A stretch of 64,000 nucleotides of DNA from NCBI GenBank assembly GCA_023362775.1, contig JALMGJ010000003.1, positions 179,525,725-179,589,724 of the forward strand. The letters run 5' to 3'. Positions 44,705 to 55,422 of the stretch are shown here, one piece after another. The stretch comes from Charina bottae. Its lineage: Eukaryota; Chordata; Lepidosauria; Squamata; Charinaidae. The translations under genes were made by a program, and so were the position numbers. The notes beneath the pieces are model-generated. The model was not told where the DNA came from. It saw nothing but the letters and a program-made list of their open reading frames with translations, and did not search any database. The first letter of the stretch is position 1; each line of letters begins with the position of its first letter.

Positions 44705-45410
44705 AAAAAATAGATGAAGACGAAATTATGGTGTCATTTGATGTCACTGCACTCTTTACATCCATAGACCAAACATTAGCGATTGAATCCATGGCAGCAG
44801 TTCTACGTAACACATCTGACCTAACTAGATACACTAAGATCAAAATACCCAGAATCATGGACCTCATCAACCTCTGCCTCACCACCTACTTTCAGTTTGA
44901 TGGACAAATATATCAACAAATCAAAGGAACACCTATGGGATCACCACTCTCAGGACTCATAGCAGAGATAGTAATGCAACGTCTAGAAAGGATAGCACTC
45001 CCACACATACAACCCAAAGTATGGATCCGGAATGTAGATGACACCTTCGTCATAATAAAAAAGGATCAACTGGAGGAAACACATGAAACCATCAACAACA
45101 TCTTCAAAGGAATAAAATTCACAAGGGAAGAAGAAAACAACAACACACTACCCTTCTTGGACATCCTCATCAGTAGAGGAAATGATGGCATTCTAGAAAC
45201 ACAAGTCTACCGGAAATCTACCCACACTAACCAAGTGCTCCACTACCAAAGCAATAACCCTACCTCCCACAAGAGGAGCTGTGTAAGAACACTATTCAGA
45301 TGAGCACAAACGCACTGCAGCAACCCAGAACACCAGAAAAAGGAAACGGTCCACTTATATAGCATCTTCCAGCAAAATGGATATCTATGCAACTTTATCA
45401 AAAAGTGCCT
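44705..45410 (+). pseudogene. PLE reverse transcriptase fragment
   Basis: Open from 44689 to 45303: FDVTALFTSID, QIKGTPMGSPLSGL, NNTLPFLDIL. The active-site block reads RNVDDTF where the copy at 5513 has CYVDDTF, so the tyrosine of YVDD is replaced by Asn. A TGA stop at 45301-45303 replaces a Leu codon. Coding then runs on to the LTR insertion. Confidence 0.9.
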
Positions 45411-45415
45411 GACCA

Positions 45416-46155
45416 TGATGGGATATACGCTGGCTTAAAGGGAAAAAACTCGAGGCTTGAGAATAAACAGACAAGAATGCAGCTTGTTAGGGCTAAAAGT
45501 ATTTTACTTGTAGCATAAGGCAATAATGTATATACAGTACACTATCGCAAAAAGGAAAGTTGAATATACAAGATACAGCATTGTAAAAGGAAAAACAGAA
45601 ACAAACTTATAAGCAGAGTTCCGTGTATTGATCCCAGGGCCAGAGTTCCTGCCACGGCCTATACCCAAAGCCAGGCATAGCTCACTCTGCCCAGTCCACG
45701 GGAAGTGAACACGTGAAGAACTACATGGCTAAAAGACACTAGAAATCAAGAAGCATAGAACAACATTTTGCATGGTTGTATATTCAGTTCTTCTAGCTTT
45801 CTGATTGGCTGGAAGTTAGCTGTGACATACACCAGGCCTAAAGCATCAGGCCTAAAACACATAGCATGACCTGCTATTGGGTAGCAGTGCTGCATCTAAG
45901 CACTGAGTTCCCCCCCTCCTTGTTCTCACAGGGCAAGGCTTCCCACAGAGGAAATCAGGAGGATTTGTTCTCATGGGAAGATCCCATTGCTTGTGTGGGC
46001 ACTAGTCATAACAATACACACATGACCGTTGTTATCTTGCACCTGCACTTCACGTCATCATGAGAGGCCTTTGCTTTGTAGAGGATGCAATTTGCCAAAA
46101 CACTTTCGCTTTGTAGAGAAACCCAATTTAATAATCTCATATGAGAAATCTGACA
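45416..46155. mobile_element. solo LTR
   Basis: A 740-bp insertion into the PLE, starting TGATGGG and ending CTGACA (TG..CA), with an exact 5-bp duplication GACCA at 45411-45415 and 46156-46160. No internal coding region and no second LTR, so it is a solo LTR left by recombination. Orientation is uncertain. On minus it would begin TGTCAG and end CCCATCA, and an A-rich AGTAAAATAC with following text looks like a U5 region, favouring minus. The family (Gypsy or endogenous retrovirus) cannot be told from this. Confidence 0.85.
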
Positions 46156-46830
46156 GACCACTCAACCCACCACAGCAAAACCAACAGAAGCTATGAAAAG
46201 GTTTACACTGCCATACATCAGAAACATCTCAGAAACTACTAATAGACTGTTACAACCACACGGCATCACTGTAGCACACAAACCAACCAAAACCCTTTAG
46301 AACATCATAAGTAAACCAAAAGACCCAGTAGCCCAAGAAGAAAAAACAGGAGTTATCTACAACATACAGTGTAAGGACTGTAACAGCCACTATGTAGGAC
46401 AGACTGGCAGAACACTAGCAGAATGCATCCATGAACACCAACTAGCAGTCAGAAGACATGATGAAAACTCCTTAATCTCACAACACATGGACAGACTTAA
46501 CCATACTTTCAACTGGGAAACTGTGAGCATCTTAAACCAAGCCAAATCCAAAAATGCTAGAGAATTCCTGGAAGCTTGGCACTCAGACAAAGCAGCCATC
46601 AACAGACACATAGAGGTAAACAACATTTACATACCATTCATAAGAGACAATAGAAAAGCCAGAAGACCAGAAGACCTCCTTCCCAGCAATCAACAACATG
46701 ATAGGCAAAGATTAACAGCAAGATTAGCAGCAGAGGAGCAATCAAACAACACAATAGACCCTATTCAAGGAACGATTAACTCAGTCAATCAACCAAGCAG
46801 CAAACAACAACCCAATCAAGGTACTACCTA
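46156..46830 (+). pseudogene. PLE linker and GIY-YIG domain
   Basis: Coding resumes after the LTR with TTAKPTEAMKR, one stop near 46300, then VIYNIQCKDCNSHYVGQTGR in frame with the upstream part (the A-run near 46335 is one base shorter than in the 6080 copy). It ends at a TAG in place of Lys near 46830. Confidence 0.85.
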
Positions 46831-46911
46831 GGAGAATACAACACCCCCACCAACACAGGCCGGACAAGCCAGGGTATATAAACAGAGAGCAAGTTCCACT
46901 CCCTTTTCGCA

Positions 46912-46946
46912 CTGAAGATGTTGCCTAGCCTGGCAATGAAACGTCT
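46912..46946 (+). ncRNA. hammerhead-like motif (PLE)
   Basis: CTGAAGA (46912-46918), TTGCC/GGCAA hairpin, GAAACGTC (46938-46945). Identical core to that at 6651. Confidence 0.7.
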
Positions 46947-47001
46947 GCAAGAAAACAACAAGGCTCAGAGAGCACCATGGACTCCACGATTAATTTATTT
47001 A

Positions 47002-47430
47002 CGGTCATAGACCAGAATAATTCATGTAAACACAAATATTTAGACGACTCATTTTCTTAGTGTGGGAGCCCTCCTCAGTAAGGCAGAACTAGAGCAGAAA
47101 TGAGAACTTTGTTGGCCTTTTCTTTCTTTATCCATATCTGCTCATATTTTACCTCCAATAAAAATACCCAAATACCCTTTTGGGTATAATAAATTAAGTA
47201 GGAAAGCTGAAATGTCAATTGCAAGATGCATAGTACTTCAGAATTAAAAAGAAGTCCACCCAGAAATGTTCCTGGGGCCTCTAATCAACTGTGCTGCCCT
47301 TTGTAGCTGGAAAGCAAGACCCACAGCCTCAAGTTGCAAAGAGCAAGGGTGGTGGTGAGCTAGAATTCAAACAGGAAAATTTTAGTGCATTGTTTAGGTG
47401 ATCAATTCATTACACTGTTATTGTTATTGT
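47002..47430. other. no gene recognised
   Basis: Intergenic DNA with nothing recognised. Confidence 0.45.
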
Positions 47431-47530
47431 TAACCGCCCAGAGTCCCCTTTGGGGGAGATGGCGCGGTAGTAGAAATTAAAGAATGAATGAATGAATGAA
47501 TGAATGAATGAATGAATGAATGAATAAATA
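47431..47530 (+). repeat. LINE/SINE 3'-end repeat with (GAAT)n
   Basis: AACCGCCCAGAGTCCCCTTT, then GGAGATGGCGCGGTAGTAG, then about ten pure GAAT units (47485-47525). Confidence 0.72.
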
Positions 47531-48045
47531 AAATTGTTCCATATGCTCGTGGAGTTTACTTGAACATAATATTACCTATGCAAAGATGATATGTATAATA
47601 AACCTGGGCAAAAACCTGTTGATGGTCCACATTAAGATGGCAGTTCTTACATGATTGTTTAATTGTATTGCTCTGACTCATCTTTGACATATAAAGCAAT
47701 ATCTAAATTGTTTATGTAAGGCAATAAATAGTAAGTCAGTCCACAAGGTTTGGATAGGGCATGGTGTAGGTTGGTTCCCCATGTTTCTATGAGTATTGAT
47801 ATATTTCTTTAAAGGCTGAACAAGAACAGATAATTGAAATTTCTTATTTAATCAAAAATAACTGGATAGAGACAGATCGATAGATCAATAGATTACAGCA
47901 GGGCAGCAATGCCCTGAAGACTGCTAAATAATTCATATGAACCTCCAAAGTTAAAGAAAAGTAATTATATTTTCCTTAATGTTAAAAATGACCCTCACGT
48001 AAGATCACAAAATCTTATACAAATCTGGCATTCTGACACGAGGTT
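47531..48045. other. no gene recognised
   Basis: AT-rich intergenic DNA. Confidence 0.45.
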
Positions 48046-48319
48046 CTTTTTTTTAATAATAATTTTTATTAAAGATGTTGATTACAAAGAAAAAGCAAAT
48101 ACAAACTAAACTCAGAGAGAGATAGAAAGAAAGAATAAAAGGTGCAAGGAAAGAAAAAGAAAAAAAAGAGGAAAGTAAGATAAAGAAAAAGAAAAAGAAA
48201 AGAAATATTTAAAGAAGTGACTTCTGATCTTCATCACAACAAGTGTAAACAAACTTAATAACTCTTCACCCCCTACAACATTACAAACAAATATCTCTTC
48301 TTCCCATAACCTGTCCCTT
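48046..48319 (-). mobile_element. L1-type 3' fragment, split by RTE
   Basis: A T-run at 48049, then purine-rich AAAGAAAAAG text and CTTCATCACAACAAGTGTAAAC. This parallels, on the other strand, the 3' region of the L1-type insertion at 20340-20608. It stops at the RTE target duplication AACCTGTCCCTT (48308-48319) and resumes at 52353. Confidence 0.65.
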
Positions 48320-48328
48320 TGTTGTTGT

Positions 48329-48768
48329 TTATTCGTTCAGTCGCTTCCGACTCTTCGTGACTTCATGGACCAGCCCACGCCAGAGCTTCCTGTTGGCTGT
48401 CACCATCCCCAGCTCCCCCATGGTTGAGTCTGTCACCTCCAGAATATCATCCATCCATCTTGCCCTTGGTCGGCCCCTCTTCCTTTTGCCTTCCACTTTC
48501 CCTAGCATCAGCTTCTTCTCCAGGGTATCCTGTCTTCTCATTATGTGGCCAAAGTACTTCAGTTTTGCCTTTAATATCATTCCCTCAAGTGAGCAGTCTG
48601 GCTTTATTTCCTGGAGTATGGACTGGTTTGATCTTCTTGCAGTCCAAGGCACTCTCAGAATTTTCCTCCAACACCACAGTTCAAAAGCATCTATCTTCCT
48701 TCGCTCAGCCTTCCTTATGGTCCAGCTCTCACAGCCATAGGTTACTACAGGGAATACCATTGCTTTAA
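48329..48768 (-). pseudogene. RTE C-terminal region
   Basis: Downstream part of the RTE protein, after the PLE insertion. From about KAMVFPVVTYGCESWTIRKA to EVTKSRKRLNE and the stop at 48329, open throughout. Residues before KAM in this frame are PLE-derived. Confidence 0.9.
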
Positions 48769-48808
48769 TGGTACTCAGAGTAAATGAAAGAACCTGGTCA
48801 TTCCCTAC

Positions 48809-49345
48809 ATGGCTGGCGTGTCTGAAAAGATAAAACGGATATTTGGCAAACACCACATACCTGTATATTTCAAACCCACCAATACACTGAGACAGAGGCT
48901 TGTACACCCCAAAGATCAAACTCCAAAACACAAGAAAAGCAATGTAGTTTATGCAATCCAGTGCAGTGAGGAGTGCTCTGAACTCTACATTGGAGAAACC
49001 AAACAACTTTTGTACAGGAGGATGGCCCAACACAGGAGAAGTAACACCACAGGACCAGAGTCAGCAGTTTATCTTCATCTAAAGGAAAAAGGACACTCAT
49101 TTGAGGACATTAATGTTCACGTTTTAGACAGAGAATATAGGTGGTTTGAGAGAGGGGTCAAGGAATCCATTTATGCCAACTTGGAAAATCCTTCCTTGAA
49201 TAGAGGTGGGGGCCTCAGGCACAATCTTCCCCCCATCTTCCTCCCTGCTTTGTCTTCTGTGCCTAGGAAGATTAAGACGATTTCACAAGCTCAACAGCAG
49301 CATGGTGATCTTAACAATCCTCCTTTAGATGATAAAAGGACTTAA
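48809..49345 (+). CDS. PLE GIY-YIG endonuclease domain (truncated protein)
   Basis: 178 residues, uninterrupted. VVYAIQCSEECSELYIGETK (about residues 47-66) is the GIY-YIG motif with an inserted Cys pair, followed by YRRMAQHRR and later KEKGHSFEDINVHVL and SIYANLENPSLNRGGG. The Met start is simply the first in the truncated frame. Upstream RT residues are missing, so this is a remnant of the PLE polyprotein. The intact frame suggests a young insertion. The family role is target cleavage. No sign of host use. Confidence 0.85.
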   Translation: MAGVSEKIKRIFGKHHIPVYFKPTNTLRQRLVHPKDQTPKHKKSNVVYAIQCSEECSELYIGETKQLLYRRMAQHRRSNTTGPESAVYLHLKEKGHSFEDINVHVLDREYRWFERGVKESIYANLENPSLNRGGGLRHNLPPIFLPALSSVPRKIKTISQAQQQHGDLNNPPLDDKRT

Positions 49346-49441
49346 AATAACATCTCAATATAACCATGACCTAGCCCCAGGTGTAAGGTAACATAGCTAC
49401 CTAGAAACATATTTAGGATTCCCTTACTAACTTTGCTCAGA

Positions 49442-49476
49442 CTGAAGAAGCTCCTTGGATAAGGAGCTAAACGTTT
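49442..49476 (+). ncRNA. hammerhead-like motif with broken core
   Basis: CTGAAGA (49442-49448) and perfect stem II GCTCCTT/AAGGAGC, but the next box reads TAAACGTTT where the other copies have GAAACGTTT. The G corresponds to the conserved G12, so this copy should be inactive. Confidence 0.7.
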
Positions 49477-49567
49477 CCACTGAGAAAATAGAAAGACAGT
49501 TGACATGATTCAAGCTACAGACAATTCCACCTGGATGACTGAGAACCTTCATAGACCATTGCTTTAA

Positions 49568-51521
49568 CTATGCGGACCTTTGTTGTAAGTGTGATGTCTC
49601 TGCTCTTAACTATTTTATCAAGATTTGCCATTGCTCTCCTCCCAAGAAGTAGACGTCTTCCAATTTTCTGGCTGCAGTCAGAATCTGCAGTAATCTTTGC
49701 GCCTAGAAATACAAAGTCTGTCACTGCCTCCACTTTTTCTCCCTCTATTTGCCAGTTATCAATCAAGCTGGTTGCCATAATCTTGTTTTTTTTGAGGTTT
49801 AACTGCAACCCAGCTTTTACACTTTCTTCTTTCACCTTCGTCATAAGGCTCCTCAACTCCTCCTCGCTTTCAGCCATCAAAGTGGTATCATCTGCATATC
49901 TAAGATTATTAATGTTTCTTCCAGCGATTTTAACTCCAGCCTTGGATTCCTCAAGCCCAGCACGTCGCATGATATGTTCTGCGTACAGGTTGAATAGGTA
50001 GGGTGAGAGTATACAGCCCTGCCGTACTCCTTTCCCAATCTTAAACCAGTCCGTTGTTCTGTGCTCTGTTCTTACCGTTGCTACTTGGTCATTATACAGA
50101 TTCCTCAGGAGGCAGACAAGATGACTTGGTATCCCCATACCACCAAGAACTTTCCACAATTTGTTATGATCCACACAGTTAAAGGCTTTAGAATAGTCAA
50201 TAAAACAAAAATAGATGTTTTTCTGAAACTCCCTGGCTTTCTCCATTATCCAGCGGATATTGGCAATTTGGTCTGTAGTTCCTTTGCCTTTTCTAAACCC
50301 AGCTTGTACATCTGGCAATTCTCGCTCCATGAATTGCTGGAGTCTACCTTGCAAGATCTTGAGCATTACCTTACTGGCATGTGAAATAAGTGCCACTGTT
50401 CGATAGTTTGAACATTCTTTAGTGCTTCCCTTTTTTGGTATGGGGATATAAGTTGATTTTTTCCAATCTGATGGCCATTCTTGTGTTTTCCAAATTTGCT
50501 GGCATATGGCATGCATCACCTTGACAGCATCATCTTGCAAGATTTTAAACAGTTCAGCTGGGATACCGTCGTCTCCTGCTGCCTTGTTATTAGCAATGCT
50601 TCTTAAGGCCCATTCAACCTCACTCTTCAGGATGTCTGGCTCTAACTCACTGACCACACCGTCAAAGCTATCTCCAATATTATTATCTTTCCTATACAGA
50701 TCTTCCGTATATTCTTGCCACCTTTTCTTGATCTCTTCTGCTTCTGTTAGGTCCTTACCATCTTTGTTTTTGATCATACCCATTTTTGCCTGGAATTTAC
50801 CTTCGATGTTTCTAATTTTCTGGAAGAGGTCTCTTGTCCTTCCTATCCTATTGTCTTCTTCCACTTCCGCACATTGCTTGTTTAAAAATAATTCCTTATC
50901 TCTTCTGGCTAACCTCTGGAATTTTGCATTTAATTGGGCATATCTCCCCCTATCACTGTTGCCTTTTGCTTTCCTTCTTTCTTGGGCTACTTCCAGTGTC
51001 TCAGCAGACAGCCATCTTGCCTTCTTGGTTTTCTTTTTCTTTGGGACATTTTTTGTTGCTGCCTCCTGAACAATGTTGCGAACTTCTGTCCATAGTTCTT
51101 CCGGGACCCTATCTACTAAATCTAGTCCCTTAAATCTATTCTTCACCTCCACTGCATATTCCTTAGGAATATTAGTGAGCTCATATCTAACTGATCTGTG
51201 GGTCTTCCCTATTCTCTTTAGTCTGATTCTAAATTTTGCAATAAGAAGTTCGTGATCTGAACTACAGTCAGCTCCAGGTCTTGTTTTTACCGACTGTATA
51301 GATGTCCGCCACCTTTGGCTGCAAAGGATGTAGTCAATCTGATTTCGGTGTCGACCATCTGGTGAAGTCCATGTATAAAGTCGTCTTTTAGGTTGTTGGA
51401 AGAGAGTGTTTGTTATGCACAGTGAGTTGTCTTGGCAAAATTCTATCAGCCTATGTCCTGCTTCATTTTGTTCTCCCAGACCATGCTTGCCTGTAATTCC
51501 AGGTGTCGTCTGACTACCCAC
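49568..51521 (-). pseudogene. RTE endonuclease end and reverse transcriptase
   Basis: 668 residues, of which the last dozen or so are PLE-derived. Near the N-terminus QIDYIL (about residue 61) and SDHELL (about 88) complete the AP-type endonuclease. The RT follows with AAGDDGIPAELFK, TYIPIPKKGSTKECSNYRTV, DVQAGFRKGKGTTDQI, CFIDYSKAFNCVDH, KGVRQGCILSPYLFNLY and NNLRYADDTTLMA. YADD lies near 49888-49899. All catalytic blocks are present. Confidence 0.93.
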
Positions 51522-51530
51522 CTTAGCATT

Positions 51531-52160
51531 CTAGTCTCCTGTAATGAAAATAACATCTCTTTTTGGTGTATTATCCAGTAGGTGCTGCAGATCCTCATAG
51601 AACTGATCTACTTCTGCTTCTTCAGCATCTGTGGTTGGGGCGTATATTTGGATTACTGTGATGTTAAATGGCTTACCCTGAATTCGAATTGAGATCATTC
51701 TATCGTTTTTTGGATTGTATCCAAGCACTGCTTTAGCCACTTTATTGTTAATTATGAAGGCTACTCCATTTCTTCTGTGGTCCTCTTGTCCACAGTAGTA
51801 GATCTGGTGGTCATCTGATGTGAAGTGGCCCATTCCAGTCCATTTCAGTTCACTGACACCTAAAATGTCTATATTTAATCTTAACATCTCACCAATAACC
51901 ACATCCAATTTGCCCTGGCTCATAGATCTTACATTCCAGGTTCCTATGGTGTGTTGATCTTTAGAACATCGGATTCGTCGTTCACCACCAGCACCGTCGG
52001 CCGCTAGCCGTCCTTTCGGCTTTGAGCTAGCTGCGTCATCACATCTGGGGCTAGTTGAACGTATCCTCTGTTCCTCCCCAGTAGCATTTTGACCGTCTTC
52101 CGACCTGGGAGTCCCATCTTCCGATGGTATACCAACATATCTCTGGTTGTACTGATCCAT
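51531..52160 (-). pseudogene. RTE AP-type endonuclease, N-terminal part
   Basis: 209 residues from MDQYNQRYVG. Endonuclease blocks: TIGTWNVRSMSQGKLD (catalytic Asn), DILGVSELKWTG (catalytic Glu), RRNGVAFIINNKV, and IFITGD just before a TAG. The RTE consensus has Trp-Asn-Ala at this point, and the next codons read NAKVG, so the TAG replaces a Trp codon. The remainder of the domain continues in the same frame downstream. Confidence 0.93.
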
Positions 52161-52352
52161 TAGTTTTCACGGCAAGAATACTGGGGTGGGTTGCCATTAC
52201 CTTCCCCAGGGATCGTATTTAGTCTGACCTCTCTGCCATGACCTTCCCATCTTGGGTGTCCCTTTATGGTTTAGCTCATGGTTTCATTGAGGTGCTCAAG
52301 CTCCAGCACCACGACAAGGTAACGATCTCCTTTGCTGGAGAACCTGTCCCTT

Positions 52353-52430
52353 ATCTATATGCAAATCCACAAATCAACAGGGTTGACAGAAATTCTGATA
52401 TAACGTCTATGGAACCCCAGATTTAAGATC
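52353..52430 (-). mobile_element. L1-type fragment, continuation
   Basis: Continues 48046-48319 after the RTE. GATAAGGGACAGGTTATGGG on minus spans the empty site and parallels 20260-20380. Outer end near 52425 approximate. Confidence 0.5.
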
Positions 52431-52534
52431 CTTTTAAATATAATTTTATTACAGATTTTTAGAAAGGAAGATAAAAACTAATACAAACAAATATAAAGTA
52501 AGAAAAAGAAAAGAAAAAGAAATAAAAGAGAAAG

Positions 52535-53098
52535 CTAAAAGTGCAAAAAAGGGGGAAAAAGTAAAAGAAAAATAGAAAAGAAAGAAAAAAAATATTTCCA
52601 ACTTTGTGCATACAGTAATCTTATTGCTCTTATCATATACAAAAATAAAAATCCATGACTTTTTTCCAACTGTTTGTCCATCAATCCCAAAACCTCTGAT
52701 CTCAATTTTATATTAATCTTTAAAATTCTCTGAATCAGTACGTGTATTTGAATCCAGAATTTTCTAGCTTTTTTACACATCCACCAAACATGATAAAATG
52801 CCCCTTCTTGTTGTTCACATTTCCAATATAAATTTGAAGTGCCATTATACATTCTAGACAATTTCTCTGGTGACATATACCAACGGTACATCCTTTTATA
52901 AAAATTATCGTTAAGATTATAACATAATGTAAATTTCAATCCTTTCAACCACATATTTTCCCATTGTTCCATCTGTATATTATAACCAAAATTTTTAGCC
53001 CACTTTATCATACATTCTTTCACTTCTTCTTCTTCTGTTTCAAATTTCAATAAAAGTTTATACATTTCAGCAATTACACGTTTATCATTTGTATACAA
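52535..53098 (-). pseudogene. L1 ORF2 C-terminal fragment
   Basis: 187 residues carrying the terminal Cys/His-type segment (CEQQEG..WWMC) and FLYMIRAIRLLYAQSWK. The last residues, rich in Phe and Leu, are read-through of the A-rich 3' UTR. Related to 22096-22787. Confidence 0.88.
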
Positions 53099-53174
53099 TT
53101 CTATTTCAAACTCACAATGTTCAAAACCATAAATTATTTTGTCTATTTTAAATCTTTCTAAGAAGTATAGTTTA

Positions 53175-53444
53175 GCCAGTTTGGTCTAGTGATTAAGGCT
53201 CCAGGCTAGAAACCAGGAGACAGTGACTTCTAGTCCCTCCTTAGGCACGAAAGCCGGCTGGGTGACCTTGGGCCAGTCACTCTCTCTCTCTCTGCCCAAC
53301 TCACCTTACAGGGTTGTTGCTGTGGGGAATATAGGAGGAGAAAGGAGTATTAGGTATGCTCTCCGCCTTGAGTTATTTATAACAATAATAATAAAGGTGG
53401 GATTTTAAAAAATCTGAAATAAATAAATACATAAATAAATAAGA
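53175..53444 (+). mobile_element. tRNA-derived SINE inside L1
   Basis: GCCAGTTTGGTCTAGTGATT head, a B-box-like region near TGACTTCTAGTCCC, body AAAGCCGGCTGGGTGACCTT, tail CTTGAGTTATTTATAA and AAATAAATA repeats. Single-unit version of the SINE at 42306. It interrupts the L1 ORF2. Confidence 0.88.
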
Positions 53445-53487
53445 AAACCATTGACCCTCTGCTACCAGTTCTTCTCTTGATTTTATT

Positions 53488-53934
53488 TTATTCCCCTTGA
53501 TAAAATTCTAGTATCTCACAATAAGTTAGCCATTTGTGCTTGCCTATTATTTCTCGTCTATAAAATGCTTCTTGTGCTGAGAGCCACAAAGGTGTTTTCA
53601 GGCCCAACCTGGGTTTGTATCTATTCCATATCCTCAACATTGCACGCCTAACATAATGATTTTTAAAATTCACGTTAACCTTGACTTTGTTGTGCCACAA
53701 ATATCCATGGCACCCAAATCTCAGGTCATGTCCTTCTAACTCCAAAAGCCTTCTATTTCTCAGCAACACCCACTCTTTCATCCAAACCAAACAGCAAGCT
53801 GCCAAATACAATTTCAGATCCAGTAAACCAAATCCTCCTCTTTCCTTTGCATCCTGTAACACCTTATGTTTAACTTTTTCCCCCCTGCCACACAAATTTA
53901 GATATATCCTTCTGCCACTGTTTAAATGCTGCAT
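53488..53934 (-). pseudogene. L1 ORF2 middle fragment
   Basis: 148 residues: KERGGFGLLDLKLYLAACCLVWMKEW, HDLRFGCHGYLWHNKVKVN and LSAQEAFYRREI are typical of the ORF2 region between RT and C-terminus. Frame-broken at both ends. Confidence 0.85.
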
Positions 53935-54358
53935 CAGTTGTCAAAACAGGTATTGTCTGAAACAAAAACATCATTCTAGGCAAGACATTCATTTTTATCC
54001 CAGAAATTCTCCCCAGCAATGACAATTGTAGTTTCTCCCATCTTAACATGTATTTTTAACTTCGTTCCATGTCTTAACATAGTTATTTTGAAATAACATA
54101 CAGTTCATGTTTTTCATAGTGATACCCAGATATTTTACCTTCTTCTCAATCTTAAAACATGTTTTATTCATCCATTCTATTTGATCTTATATCTTCATAT
54201 TTTTCTTAACATCGTCTTCTTTTATTAATCTTGAAACCTGCTAATGCACCAAATTCTTTAGATTTGCCCATTAATGTTTCAATTCCCGTTAAAGGATCTT
54301 CCAAAACCAACACCAATTCATCCTTAACTTTTAAGTTTCTTTTTTAATCTTTACTTTT

Positions 54359-54625
54359 TTGACTGAGAGATTAAAGCAGGAAAAGATTCCATTTCAAATC
54401 TTTTTGGAAGGTATGATTTTTACTTTTAAACAGCAGAAGTTTTGGTTAAATTCTGTCCAGAAGGTGAGGGAATTTCTAGAAAAATTTAAAGAGGAATTGG
54501 AGGAGATTCAAATGGAGGTGTCAGATGAGACTACACAAAAACTCCAACAGGTGCAACAGGAAACTGAAAGGGATGATACTGAACTAGGCGCTACAGGTAT
54601 TGATTTTTCTAAATTTTTGGCTTGA
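54359..54625 (+). pseudogene. L1 ORF1 C-terminal fragment
   Basis: 88 residues rich in Glu, Gln and Lys (EFLEKFKEELEEIQMEVSD), ending at a natural-looking stop. About 30 bases of non-coding DNA precede ORF2-like sequence once the BovB is skipped. The assignment rests on position and composition. Confidence 0.65.
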
Positions 54626-54634
54626 TTATGGATT

Positions 54635-55414
54635 TTTGTTTTTGTTCAGTCGTTCAGTCGTGTCCGACTCTTCGTGACCTCATGGACCATAGCACGCCAG
54701 GCCTTCCTGTCCTCCACTGTCTCTCGGAGTTTACTCAAATTCATGTTCATTACATCGGTGATGCTATCTAACCATCTCATCCTCTGCCGTCCCCTTCTCC
54801 TTTTGCCCTCAGTCTTTCCCAGCATCAGGGTCTTTTCCAGTGAGTCCTCTCTTCTCATTAGGTGGCCAAAGTATTTGAGCTTCAGCTTCAGCATCTGTCC
54901 TTCCAATGAGCAGTCAGGGTTGATTTCCTTTAGGATTGACTGGTTTGACCTCCTTGCAGTCCAAGGGACTCTCAAGAGTCTTCTCCAGCACCACAGCTCG
55001 AAAGCATCAATTCTTCGGCGCTCAGCCTTCCTTATGGTCCAACTCTCACAGCCATACATTGCTACTGGAAAAACCATAGCTTTAACTATACGGACCTTTG
55101 TCAGCAAGGTGATGTCTCTGCTTTTTAATATGCTGTCTAGGTTTGCCATAGCTTTCCTTCCAAGGAGCAAGCGTCTTTTAATTTCATGGCTGCAGTCACC
55201 GTCTGCGGTGATCTTGGAGCCCAAGAAAATAAAATCTGTCACTGCTTCCATTTCTTCCCCTTCTATTTGCCAGGAAGTGATGGGACCAGATGCCATGATC
55301 TGGGTTTTTTTAATGTTGAGTTTCAAGCCAGCTTTTGCACTCTCCTCTTTCACCCTCATCAAGAGGCTCTTTAGTTCCTCTTCACTTTCTGCCATTAGGG
55401 TGGTATCGTCTGCA
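54635..55414 (-). mobile_element. BovB LINE, 3' part
   Basis: Minus-strand BovB, 5'-truncated exactly in the RT active site (first BovB residues YADDTTLMAESEEEL), then FIFLGSKITADGDCSHEIKR, GCESWTIRKAERRRID, ELWCWRRLLRVPWTARRS and EVTKSRTRLND. Flanked by TATGGATT at 54627-54634 and 55415-55422. The frame is intact over its length. It lies within the inverted L1. Confidence 0.95.
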
Positions 55415-55422
55415 TATGGATT

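Larger units (their letters stand above)
44705..46987 (+). mobile_element. Penelope-like element interrupted by an LTR
   Basis: A 5'-truncated PLE of the same subfamily as 4944-6724, flanked by a 14-bp duplication GATTAATTTATTTA at 44691-44704 and 46988-47001. It is split by a 740-bp LTR insertion (45416-46155). RT, GIY-YIG and the hammerhead-like 3' end are all recognisable. Without the LTR it would be about 1.5 kb. Confidence 0.93.
48769..49554 (+). mobile_element. Penelope-like element nested in the RTE
   Basis: A 786-bp plus-strand insertion with 13-bp duplications ACCATTGCTTTAA at 48756-48768 and 49555-49567. It carries a 178-residue GIY-YIG frame and a 3' end with a hammerhead-like motif and GTTGACATGATTCAAGCTAC. 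The RT is lost by 5' truncation. Confidence 0.95.
48320..52340 (-). mobile_element. full-length RTE/BovB-group LINE with a nested PLE
   Basis: A complete minus-strand RTE element: exact 12-bp duplications AACCTGTCCCTT at 48308-48319 and 52341-52352, a 5' UTR (about 52161-52340), endonuclease, RT, C-terminal region and ACAAC tail. Removing the nested PLE (48769-49554) and its duplication leaves about 3.2 kb, the usual RTE length. The reading frame is interrupted only by one TAG codon near 51526-51531, apart from the PLE. This is the most complete LINE here. Confidence 0.95.
52431..54355 (-). mobile_element. L1 LINE, 3' portion in normal orientation
   Basis: Minus-strand L1: A-rich 3' UTR (52431-52535), ORF2 C-terminal region with NFYKRMYRWYMSPEKLSRMY and YWKCEQQEGAFYHVWWMCKK (52535-53098), a SINE insertion at 53175-53444, and more upstream ORF2 at 53488-53934 and beyond, degraded. 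The most upstream part (about 54300) reads ELVLVLEDPLTGIE, just after the RT active site. Here it meets the inverted 5' part of what appears to be the same element. Confidence 0.88.
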
